A stretch of 64,000 bases of DNA, from positions 868,001 through 932,000 of the forward strand of contig NZ_JACIDS010000003.1 of NCBI RefSeq assembly GCF_014196455.1, written 5' to 3'. Both the position numbers and the translations under genes were made by a program. The stretch is from Kaistia hirudinis (lineage in GTDB: Bacteria; Pseudomonadota; Alphaproteobacteria; Rhizobiales; Kaistiaceae). Position 1 is the stretch's first letter. Each line of letters starts with the position of its first letter. Below the pieces are notes generated by a model that saw nothing but the letters and a program-made list of their open reading frames with translations, did no database searches and had not been told where the DNA came from. This document shows positions 57,034-64,000 of the stretch, one piece after another.

Positions 57034-57868
57034 GGTCATCAATCGCAGCCTGCCGACGCTGCGCAAATCCGATCGCCGCGTGGCCGAGGCGGTCCTCGCC
57101 GACCCCAATGCTTCCGTCGACATGACGCTGGCGCAACTTGCCAAGGCCGCCGGCGTCAGCGAGCCGACCGTGCTGCGCTTTGCGAGCGCGATCGGCTGCG
57201 ACGGCTTCCGCGACATGCGCATCAAGCTGGCGCGCTCGCTGGTCTTCGCCCGCACCACCTCGCATTCGGCCATCTCGACCGAGGACGAGCTGACGTCGAT
57301 CATCGGCAAGATCTTCGATTTCAACCTCGCCAATCTCAATTGGGTCCGCAGCCGCCTCGATCCCGTCGCGATCGGCGAAGGCGTCGCCGCGATGGTGAAG
57401 GCGAGCCGGATCGAGTTCTTCGGGCTCGGCGCCTCGGCCATCGTCGCCCTCGATGCCCAGCAGAAATTTCCCCTCTTCGGCGTGCCCTGCGGCGCCCATA
57501 GCGACGGCCACCAGATGTTCATGGTGGCCTCGCTGCTGCAGAAGGGCGATGTCGCGGTCGGCATCTCCAATCGCGGCCAGACGCGCGAGGTCATCCAGGC
57601 GCTGCGCTTTGCCCGCGAGAAGGGCGCGACGACCATCGGCATCACCGGCTGCGAGAGCCCGATGCTGCGCTATTGCGACATCCGCATCGTCGCCGAGACG
57701 CTGGAAAACACCGATCTCTACACCCCGACGATCTCGCGGCTCTCCGCCATGGTGGTGATCGATATCCTGTCGACGGCCGTCAGCCTGGCGCGCGGCGAGG
57801 GTCATCGCGAGCGCGTCGCCGACATGAAGCGCCACCTCGCCGAGGTGCGCATGAGCGGCCACTACTGA
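56990..57868 (+). CDS. RpiR/HexR-family transcriptional regulator
   Basis: 292-aa regulator with an N-terminal HTH-6 domain (about 10-85, MTLAQLAKAAGVSEPTVLRFASAIGCDGFRD) and a SIS phosphosugar-binding domain (about 110-255, FFGLGASAIVALD, ISNRGQTREVI). HexR relatives sense KDPG and control Entner-Doudoroff genes, which fits the KDPG aldolase in the same operon. ATG 56990 lies inside the MBL gene. Last gene of the operon. Confidence 0.88.
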   Translation: MDQIATTELDDNLLEVINRSLPTLRKSDRRVAEAVLADPNASVDMTLAQLAKAAGVSEPTVLRFASAIGCDGFRDMRIKLARSLVFARTTSHSAISTEDELTSIIGKIFDFNLANLNWVRSRLDPVAIGEGVAAMVKASRIEFFGLGASAIVALDAQQKFPLFGVPCGAHSDGHQMFMVASLLQKGDVAVGISNRGQTREVIQALRFAREKGATTIGITGCESPMLRYCDIRIVAETLENTDLYTPTISRLSAMVVIDILSTAVSLARGEGHRERVADMKRHLAEVRMSGHY

Positions 57869-57879
57869 TCCAGCTTCAC

Positions 57880-57900
57880 CGTTCCCTCGAAACGGGAACG
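57880..57900 (+). terminator. candidate terminator of the catabolic operon
   Basis: CGTTCCC and GGGAACG arms with a 7-nt loop, 12 bp after the RpiR stop. There is no T-run, so it may be weak. Confidence 0.4.
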
Positions 57901-58100
57901 CTGCATGCAAGTCGGCTCCCCACCGGCGCACCGTCAGGCCGACAATCCGCTCTCGCGCTCTCGCGTTCTCCAGGAAAGCCCTCGCCGTTCCATGAATGGA
58001 GCGGCCGCGCGCCCTGAAGACAAAATTATCTTTGTGAAATCAGTGGTTTGTAACTGATATGCGGCGCCCGGATACGCCGAAGAGTTGTAGATGCATGCCG

Positions 58101-58140
58101 TGCAAATCCATTTGCAAATCCATTTGCAAATGGATTTGCA
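58101..58140. promoter_or_regulatory. LacI-family operator array
   Basis: TGCAAATCCATT occurs twice in tandem (from 58101 and 58113). The last 28 bp (58113-58140) form a perfect palindrome whose half is TGCAAATCCATTTG. It ends 20 bp before the LacI ATG at 58160 and probably mediates autorepression of the whole operon. Confidence 0.75.
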
Positions 58141-58159
58141 GAGCGCTATCGGTAGAAGC

Positions 58160-59164
58160 ATGAGCACGATTTCAAAGGTTGCCGAGCGAGCTGGGGTGTC
58201 ACGGACGACGGTGTCGCACGTGCTCAATCACGCGGATCGCGTCTCCAAGCCGCTGCGCGACAAGGTCATGGCTGCCGTCGAGGAACTGGGCTATGCGCCA
58301 AACCCGCAGGCGCGGTCGCTGCGCACCGGGCGCACGAACCTCATTGCCGTCCTGATCCCTGATATTCTCAACCCGTTCTATGTGAAGCTCGTCCAGGTCA
58401 TCCAGACCGAGCTCGAGAAGGCCGGGCTGGAGACCATGATCTTCAACACCGACGTGCCGGGCGGGCGGTCGGTCGAACATGGCCGGGAATATCTGCGCCA
58501 GATCAGCCCGAAGCGTTTCGACGGCATCCTGATCGCCGATTTCGCCGTGCACCGGATGCATGAGGATCTCGAGCGACTGACCATTCCTGCCGTGTTCATC
58601 GGCCAGTTGCCGAGCCAGGTCATCGACAGCGTCGGGATCGATGATGCCGGCGGCGCCTATCTCATGGGGAAGTATCTGGCCGAGGCGGGGCATCGCCGCG
58701 TGGCGCAGATCACCGGTCCTTCCTTCTTCGATCAGGCCGTCATCCGCCGCACCGCCTTCGACGAAGGCTTCGGCCAGCATGGCGGCATCGTCGACACGAC
58801 GCTTCACTATGAAGGCAGCTATCTCACGCCTTCGGGCTATGAGGGCGTCGAATGGCTGCTGCGCGAGCATGGCGGCAACCTCCCCGACGCGATCTTCTTT
58901 TCCAGCTCGCTGATGGCCCAGGGCGGGCTCGCCGCGCTCTATGACCACAAGCTGAGGATCCCCGACGACATCGCCGTCGCCTCCTTCGGCGGGTGGGAGC
59001 ATTTCGACTATTTCCGCCCCCGCGTGACCCGCGTCGGCAACGACCCCGCGCTGCTCGCGACGCGCTCCGTCGCCATGCTGCTCGACCGGGTCGAGGGCCG
59101 CGTCGACGGCACGCCGCGCAACGAGATCCTGCCCTGCATCCTCCGGCAATTCGATACCGCCTGA
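58160..59164 (+). CDS. LacI-family transcriptional regulator
   Basis: 334-aa repressor. HTH STISKVAERAGVSRTTVSHVLN (residues 2-23), hinge NPQARSLRTGRTNLIAVLIPD, then the sensor domain. The frame extends through the operator to 58091, but that part is encoded by the palindrome and ATG 58160 is the normal family start. First gene of an operon with a sugar importer and a GH172 enzyme. Confidence 0.9.
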   Translation: MSTISKVAERAGVSRTTVSHVLNHADRVSKPLRDKVMAAVEELGYAPNPQARSLRTGRTNLIAVLIPDILNPFYVKLVQVIQTELEKAGLETMIFNTDVPGGRSVEHGREYLRQISPKRFDGILIADFAVHRMHEDLERLTIPAVFIGQLPSQVIDSVGIDDAGGAYLMGKYLAEAGHRRVAQITGPSFFDQAVIRRTAFDEGFGQHGGIVDTTLHYEGSYLTPSGYEGVEWLLREHGGNLPDAIFFSSSLMAQGGLAALYDHKLRIPDDIAVASFGGWEHFDYFRPRVTRVGNDPALLATRSVAMLLDRVEGRVDGTPRNEILPCILRQFDTA

Positions 59165-59263
59165 TGCAGGCGGAATGCGGCGGGCGATGCGCCCGCCACC
59201 CAGTAGGCAAACCAAGAAACCAAGCAAGAAACGCAAGCAATCAACAACGCTTCCGAGGAAAAC

Positions 59264-60607
59264 ATGAGTGATACCCATCTCCGCCCGCAGGGCTGGTCCC
59301 GGCGTTCGATCCTGAAGGCCGGCGTCGGCCTGGGTGCAGCCGGACTCACCGGCTTCTCGCTGGGTTCGAGCGCCTTCGCTGCAGACGGCAGCCTCAACTT
59401 CATGCAGTTCATCGGACCGAATGGCCCGTCGAAGACGCAGTCCGAGTGGATCGTTCATCTGGTCGACGCGTGGAACAGCGCCAACGACGCCAAGATCACG
59501 CTCGATTACGTGCCGGACAGCGAATATATCGGCGGCACGAAGCTGGCGACGTCCTTCGCGTCCGGCCAGGGCCCGGACGTCTTCCTGATCTCGCCCGGTG
59601 ATTTCCTGCGTTATTATAATGGCGGCGTGCTGACGGATCTGTCGCCCCATATCGACGCTGCCGCCCAGGCCGATTTCCCCGAGACCGTGATCGCCAACCG
59701 CAAGGTCGACGGCAAGATCTACGGCGTCCCGATGGAAGTCGAGCCGATGGCCTTCTACTATTCGGTCAAGGCGTTCGAGGATGCCGGTCTCAACGAGAAC
59801 GACGTTCCGAAGACCTGGGACGAATTGCTGGAGGTCGGCAAGAAGCTGACCACGGCGGATCGCTATGGCCTCCTGTTCGAGACGCAGCCCGGCTATTACC
59901 AGAACTTCACCTGGTATCCGTTCATGTGGCAGGGCGGCGGCGAGTTCCAGCAGGCCGACGGCAAGAGCGCCTTCGACAGCCCGGCAACCGTGGCGGCGCT
60001 GAAGTTGTGGCAGGATGCCGTTGCGTCGGGCGCGGCGCCGCGCCAGGCGCTGGGCGGTGGCGGCAGCGACATCGCGGCCAACCTCGCCTCCGGCTATTGT
60101 GCCATCCAGAACATGGGCATCTGGGGCATTTCCGACCTCGCCAACAACGCCCCCGATTTCAAATATGGCGTCTTCCGCCTGCCTGTCCCCGCGGGCGGGA
60201 AATATGTAACGGTCGGCGGCGGCTGGGCCTTCGTCGCCAACGCCAAGGGCAAGAATCCCGAGGCGGCCGCGAAGTTCATCGCCTGGGCGCTCGCGTCCAT
60301 GTCGAAGGAATCGATCGACCGCGTCGTCGACTGGTGCACGGTCGCCAAATCGGACATGCCGCCACGCAATTCGGCGCTCAAGGCCGGCGCCGCGGCGTTC
60401 GACAAGGGCATGCTCGGCGTCTTCACGCGCGAGATCCATCCCGGCACGCGGGCCGAGCCGCGCCTGCCGCCGGAGGTCTACAAGATGATCTCCGACGCGA
60501 TCCAGGGCACCATGTTGGGCGGCACGGATCCGCAGCAGGCCGCGGCGACGGCCAGCCAGCAGATCGACGCCTTCCTGGCGAGCTACAAGGGCGCGCCGCT
60601 GCTGTGA
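59264..60607 (+). CDS. extracellular sugar-binding protein, Tat-exported
   Basis: 447-aa SBP_bac-type binding protein. It carries a twin-arginine signal, SRRSILKAGVGLGAAGLTGF (RR at 13-14), with cleavage near SAFA-AD. Central motifs (YYSVKAFEDAGLNENDVPKTWDELL, GGGWAFVANAKGKNPEAA) are typical of oligosaccharide binders. The permease gene overlaps its stop as GTGA. Confidence 0.88.
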   Translation: MSDTHLRPQGWSRRSILKAGVGLGAAGLTGFSLGSSAFAADGSLNFMQFIGPNGPSKTQSEWIVHLVDAWNSANDAKITLDYVPDSEYIGGTKLATSFASGQGPDVFLISPGDFLRYYNGGVLTDLSPHIDAAAQADFPETVIANRKVDGKIYGVPMEVEPMAFYYSVKAFEDAGLNENDVPKTWDELLEVGKKLTTADRYGLLFETQPGYYQNFTWYPFMWQGGGEFQQADGKSAFDSPATVAALKLWQDAVASGAAPRQALGGGGSDIAANLASGYCAIQNMGIWGISDLANNAPDFKYGVFRLPVPAGGKYVTVGGGWAFVANAKGKNPEAAAKFIAWALASMSKESIDRVVDWCTVAKSDMPPRNSALKAGAAAFDKGMLGVFTREIHPGTRAEPRLPPEVYKMISDAIQGTMLGGTDPQQAAATASQQIDAFLASYKGAPLL

Positions 60608-61548
60608 CGGCCCATCTGAACGGAGATCGCAAGGCGGCCAAGCGCGCCGCCTTGCGACAGCTTCCGACGGAGCGGCGCGAGGCGGTTGCCGGCATCCTGT
60701 TCGTCCTGCCGGACGCGCTGGGACTGCTGATCTTCATCGGCCTGCCGATGCTGCTGGCGATCGGCATGAGCGCCTTCGAGGTCGACGGCTTCGGCGGCTT
60801 CCGTTTCGTCGGGCTCGGCAATTATGCGCGCATGGTGGCCGATCCGCTGTTCTGGTCGGCGCTGCGGGTGACGCTGACCTTCGCCCTGATGGCGGTGCCG
60901 CTGCTCTACGTCATCGGCCTGATGCTGGCGCTGCTCGTCCAGAAGACATCGCGCTTCAACACCGCGATGCGCTTCCTGTTCTTCGCGCCGCAGGTCGTCA
61001 GCCTCGTCGTCGTCGCGCTCGTCTGGCAACTGATGTCGGTCGAGAAGATCGGCGTGCTGCCACGCCTGATTGCCGGCCTCGGTCTCGGCTCCGTGTCCTT
61101 CCTCGGCAATCCGCATGTCGCGCTGTTCACCGTGGTGCTGGCCTTCGTCTGGTTCCTGATGGGGTTCTACATGCTGATCTTCATCGGCGGCCTGCAGGAC
61201 ATCCCGAAGGAGTATTACGAGGCCGCTCGCATCGATGGCGCGAACCGCGCGCAAAGCTTCTGGCACATCACGCTGCCATTGCTGCGGCCGACCAGCTTCT
61301 TCGTGCTCGTCGTCTCGTCGGTCGCGGCAGTCTCGGGCCAGCAGGCCTTCGACCTCGTCTATGTGATGACGCGCGGCGGGCCGGCGAACGCGACGCTGCT
61401 GCTGATCACCTACATCTATCAGCAGGCCTTCCAATATGGCGCGTTCGGATACGCCTCGGCCATGGCGACGCTGCTCGTGCTGATGCTCATGGCGATCACG
61501 CTCGCCTTCTTCTGGGCAACACGCGGCGGGAGGTTCCAGTATGACTAA
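60604..61548 (+). CDS. carbohydrate ABC importer permease, MalF-type
   Basis: 314-aa inner-membrane protein. A basic cytoplasmic tail of about 25 residues is followed by six helices; the EAA loop is EYYEAARIDGANRAQSFWHI. GTG 60604 overlaps the binding-protein stop as GTGA; the longer upstream frame is a shadow. It overlaps the next permease by 8 bp. Confidence 0.88.
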   Translation: MTAHLNGDRKAAKRAALRQLPTERREAVAGILFVLPDALGLLIFIGLPMLLAIGMSAFEVDGFGGFRFVGLGNYARMVADPLFWSALRVTLTFALMAVPLLYVIGLMLALLVQKTSRFNTAMRFLFFAPQVVSLVVVALVWQLMSVEKIGVLPRLIAGLGLGSVSFLGNPHVALFTVVLAFVWFLMGFYMLIFIGGLQDIPKEYYEAARIDGANRAQSFWHITLPLLRPTSFFVLVVSSVAAVSGQQAFDLVYVMTRGGPANATLLLITYIYQQAFQYGAFGYASAMATLLVLMLMAITLAFFWATRGGRFQYD

Positions 61549-62386
61549 GGCGCCCGCGCCCCCCGTCTATGACGGCCAGCAGCGCATCGTCCGCCTCATC
61601 CTGATGGTGATCACGGCCATACTCGGCGTGATGGCGATCTATCCGCTGCTCTACATGCTCTCGATCTCGTTCAAGCCGCCGCCGGAGGTCTTCCGCTCCA
61701 ACGTGCTCCCGGCGCAGCCGACGCTCGCGAACTTCTTCTACGTGCTGACCGAGGTGCCGTTCTGGCACTATCTGGCCAACACCTTCATCGTCTCGTCGGT
61801 CGTCACGGTGGTCGCGCTCTTCTTCCACACCATGGCGGGTTATGCGCTGGCGCGGCTGCGCTTTCCGGGGCGCGAGGCGGTGTTCCTCGCGATGCTCTCC
61901 ACCTTCCTGGTCTCGCTGCCGGTCATCATCGTGCCCCTCTTCGCCATGGTGCGGATGATGGGCATGGTGAACAGCTGGGCGGGGCTCATCATCCCCTCGA
62001 TCTTCGACGCCTTCGGCATCTTCCTGCTGCGGCAATATTATCTGTCGCTGCCGCGGGAGCTGGAGGAGGCGGCGCTGATCGACGGCGCCGGCTACTGGCG
62101 GATCTACTGGAGCATCATCCTGCCGCTCAGCCGCCCGATCGTCTCGACGCTGGCGATCCTCTTCTTCCTCGCCAACTGGAACAGCTTCCTCTGGCCGCTC
62201 ACCGTCGCGCCCCAGTCCGATCTCTGGGTCGTTCAGGTCGCGATCGCCAATTTCAAGAGCCAGTATTCATCCGCCTGGAACTATACGATGGCGGCCTCCG
62301 TCATCGTCGCCATCCCCATGCTCGTCATCTTCGTGATCTTCCAGCGACAGATCATGGATTCGATCAAGACGACGGGCCTCAAGTAA
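61541..62386 (+). CDS. carbohydrate ABC importer permease, MalG-type
   Basis: 281-aa inner-membrane protein with six helices and the EAA loop ELEEAALIDGAGYWRIYWSI. With the 60604 product it forms the channel. No ATPase follows; a 15-bp tandem duplication covers its stop codon. Confidence 0.9.
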   Translation: MTKAPAPPVYDGQQRIVRLILMVITAILGVMAIYPLLYMLSISFKPPPEVFRSNVLPAQPTLANFFYVLTEVPFWHYLANTFIVSSVVTVVALFFHTMAGYALARLRFPGREAVFLAMLSTFLVSLPVIIVPLFAMVRMMGMVNSWAGLIIPSIFDAFGIFLLRQYYLSLPRELEEAALIDGAGYWRIYWSIILPLSRPIVSTLAILFFLANWNSFLWPLTVAPQSDLWVVQVAIANFKSQYSSAWNYTMAASVIVAIPMLVIFVIFQRQIMDSIKTTGLK

Positions 62387-62406
62387 ATCCGCCTCAAGTA
62401 AATCCG
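62377..62406 (+). repeat. 15-bp exact tandem duplication over a stop codon
   Basis: CCTCAAGTAAATCCG occurs twice head to tail (62377-62391, 62392-62406). The first copy contains the TAA stop of the permease and the second lies just after it. This looks like a replication-slippage duplication with no effect on the protein. Confidence 0.85.
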
Positions 62407-62428
62407 GCCCATAACAACGGATCCTCAT

Positions 62429-63559
62429 ATGACAACCTCGTTCAACGGCCTCGGCGTCGGCCTGCATAATCTCTACCGCCTGTCTCCCGCCAAGACGCGG
62501 TCCATCTCCGCCGAGAACATGACGGGCGAGAAGGGTCGCGGCGGCATGGCGACCGAAGGCACGGGCGCCATCCATGCGCGCGGCCTCGGACCCGATGGCG
62601 GCGTGCTCGGCTGGAAGGTCTCGCCTTCGATCCGCATCGAGCCCGGCGAGACGCGCGTGCTCGCCGATATTCGCGGCATGGGCGCGATCCAGCAGATCTG
62701 GATGACGTCGGCGTATCTGCGCTGGCGCGAACTGATCCTGCGCATCTGGTGGGACGATCAGGAGCAGCCCTCGGTCGAATGTCCGCTGGGCGACTTCTTC
62801 TGCTCGGGCTGGAACCAGTATGCGCAGGTGTCCTCGCTCGCCGTCTGCGTCAATCCCGGCCGGGCCTTCAACTGCTATTGGGAAATGCCCTTCCGCAAGG
62901 CCGCGCGCATCGAGATCGAGAACCGCGATCCGGAGAATTTCGGCATCCTCTTCTACCAGATCAACTATACGCTGACCGACGTGCCGGAGGACGCGGCCTA
63001 TTTCCATGCGCAGTTCCGCCGCACCAATCCGCTGCCCTTCAAGGAAGACTATACGATCGTCGACGGCATCAGCGGCCGCGGCCACTATGTCGGCACCTAC
63101 ATGGCCTGGGGCGTCAACAATTCCGGCTGGTGGGGCGAGGGCGAGATCAAGTTCTTCATGGACGGCGACACCACCTTCCCGACCATCTGCGGCACCGGCA
63201 CCGAGGACTATTTCTGCGGCGCCTATAATTTCGACGGCGGCGTCGTCGACGACACGATGGACAGCCGCTATCGCGAATTCACCACGCCCTATTCGGGTCT
63301 GCCGCAGGTTCTGCGGCCGGATGGCGTCTATCGCAGCCAGCAGCGCTTCGGCATGTATCGCTGGCACCTGAACGACCCGATCCGCTTCGAGAGCGATCTT
63401 CGCGTCACCATCCAGGCGCTCGGCTGGCGAACCGAGAAGAAGGACCCGCGCTATCTGCCGCTGCAGGACGATATCGCCTCGGTCGCCTTCTGGTACCAGA
63501 CCCTCCCCACGGCGCCCTTCCCGCCGCTCCCGGACCGCGACTATCTGGAAGTCGCGTAG
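62429..63559 (+). CDS. DUF2961 / GH172-family glycoside hydrolase
   Basis: 376-aa cytoplasmic protein of the DUF2961 family, now GH172, whose characterised members include an alpha-D-fructofuranosidase acting on difructose anhydride I and arabinofuranosidases. Acidic residues in the expected blocks are E237/E239 (WWGEGEIKFF) and E259 (GTGTEDYF). No signal peptide is visible. As the last gene after a sugar importer, it probably hydrolyses the imported oligosaccharide. Specificity (fructose or arabinose furanosides) cannot be decided. Confidence 0.85.
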   Translation: MTTSFNGLGVGLHNLYRLSPAKTRSISAENMTGEKGRGGMATEGTGAIHARGLGPDGGVLGWKVSPSIRIEPGETRVLADIRGMGAIQQIWMTSAYLRWRELILRIWWDDQEQPSVECPLGDFFCSGWNQYAQVSSLAVCVNPGRAFNCYWEMPFRKAARIEIENRDPENFGILFYQINYTLTDVPEDAAYFHAQFRRTNPLPFKEDYTIVDGISGRGHYVGTYMAWGVNNSGWWGEGEIKFFMDGDTTFPTICGTGTEDYFCGAYNFDGGVVDDTMDSRYREFTTPYSGLPQVLRPDGVYRSQQRFGMYRWHLNDPIRFESDLRVTIQALGWRTEKKDPRYLPLQDDIASVAFWYQTLPTAPFPPLPDRDYLEVA

Positions 63560-63582
63560 CGAGGTACGCGCGAGACCACGCA

Positions 63583-63610
63583 AGGCGGCGGAAGCGATCT
63601 CCCGCCGCCT
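63583..63610. terminator. terminator-like hairpin between convergent genes
   Basis: AGGCGGCGG (63583-63591) pairs with CCGCCGCCT (63602-63610), loop 10 nt. It lies between the GH172 gene and the convergent dehydratase and could serve both. Confidence 0.6.
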
Positions 63611-63634
63611 GTTCGGTGTGGTCCAGCGCAGCGC

Positions 63635-64000
63635 CTATTCGATCACCTCGAACGAGGCGAGATGCTTGTCGGAGAGGGTGATGCCGAGGCCGGGGACGTC
63701 GTCGCTGAGGTTGATGAAGCCGCGCTCGGGCAAGGGGTCGCCTTCGAAGAGATAATAGAACAGCTCGTTGCCGACCTCGACCTCGTTGACCGGGAAGAAC
63801 TCGGAGATCGGGCAGTTCAGATTGGCCATGGTCAGGTGGTAATTGTGCATCTGGCCGGCATGCGGGATCACAGGCACCTGATAGGCCTCGGCGAGCATGT
63901 TGATCTTCTGTGCCGCCGTGATGCCGCCGACGCGGTTGGTGTCGTATTGGATGACGCTCACCGCCTCGGCATCGAGCAATTGCTTGAAGCCGAACAGCGT
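63635..64000 (-). CDS. enolase-superfamily sugar-acid dehydratase, 5' part beyond window
   Basis: The last 121 residues of a mandelate-racemase-type protein. [13 protein letters not shown] carries an Asp of the His-Asp dyad and [10 protein letters not shown] the His. [16 protein letters not shown] and [10 protein letters not shown] form the C-terminal cap. Relatives dehydrate six- or five-carbon sugar acids such as fuconate, rhamnonate and galactonate; which one cannot be said from this fragment. The frame is open to the right edge. Confidence 0.82.
   Translation of the reverse strand, partial: TLFGFKQLLDAEAVSVIQYDTNRVGGITAAQKINMLAEAYQVPVIPHAGQMHNYHLTMANLNCPISEFFPVNEVEVGNELFYYLFEGDPLPERGFINLSDDVPGLGITLSDKHLASFEVIE

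Noticed and set aside
58199-60439. Minus-strand ORF of 746 codons
   Set aside because: Antisense to the LacI and binding-protein genes. It has no domain features, and both overlapped genes are clear.

Overview
This window is GC-rich DNA from the chromosome or a large replicon of an alphaproteobacterium, most likely a member of the Hyphomicrobiales (Rhizobiales). The call rests on the strong G/C third-position bias, the many ABC importers with periplasmic binding proteins, the GntR/LacI/MocR/SorC/RpiR regulators, and the short ATGA/GTGA/TTGA operon overlaps. It is a catabolic region. I see no rRNA, tRNA, CRISPR, insertion sequence or phage gene. Both ends cut a gene: kdgD on the left and an enolase-superfamily dehydratase on the right.

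Layout, left to right. 0-8 kb: kdgD, an aldo/keto reductase, a MocR regulator divergent from an EamA exporter, an exported sulfatase with an exported HAD hydrolase, and a GntR regulator. 8-11 kb: a GntR-controlled ThDP enzyme and a zinc alcohol dehydrogenase. 11-25.6 kb: a regulon built from a FadR-type GntR gene, a ribose-type ABC importer (one permease is fused to a strictosidine-synthase/SMP-30-like propeller and is followed by a second, degenerate propeller), and a convergent operon of two SDRs, an aldehyde dehydrogenase and a 2-oxoacid dehydrogenase (fused E1 plus E2). Both operons begin at near-identical operators. 25.7-35.5 kb: an aromatic block with an intradiol dioxygenase, muconate cycloisomerase, GST, LysR regulator, 3-oxoadipate enol-lactonase and a branched-chain-type ABC importer, with GGTATC/GATACC dyads in front of three units. 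35.5-40 kb: a second fused E1 with a free 79-aa lipoyl protein, an alpha/beta hydrolase and a SorC regulator.

40-46.7 kb: a LacI-controlled importer (binding protein and two permeases, no ATPase), a GH32-like glycosidase and a serine hydrolase, with two matching LacI operators. 46.8-57.9 kb: a complete sugar importer with its own MalK-type ATPase and an FGGY kinase, divergent from a six-gene operon (cupin-type phosphoglucose isomerase, KDPG aldolase, shikimate-dehydrogenase-like protein, D-2-hydroxyacid dehydrogenase, UlaG-like metallo-hydrolase, RpiR regulator). This is the best candidate in the window for an undescribed sugar pathway. 58-63.6 kb: a LacI gene under a large palindrome, a second ATPase-less sugar importer and a cytoplasmic GH172 (DUF2961) glycosidase.

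Overall, five separate ABC importers each sit beside enzymes that probably process their cargo and a local regulator. Substrates are not known from sequence alone. The links between operators and regulators are inferred from shared palindromes and proximity.
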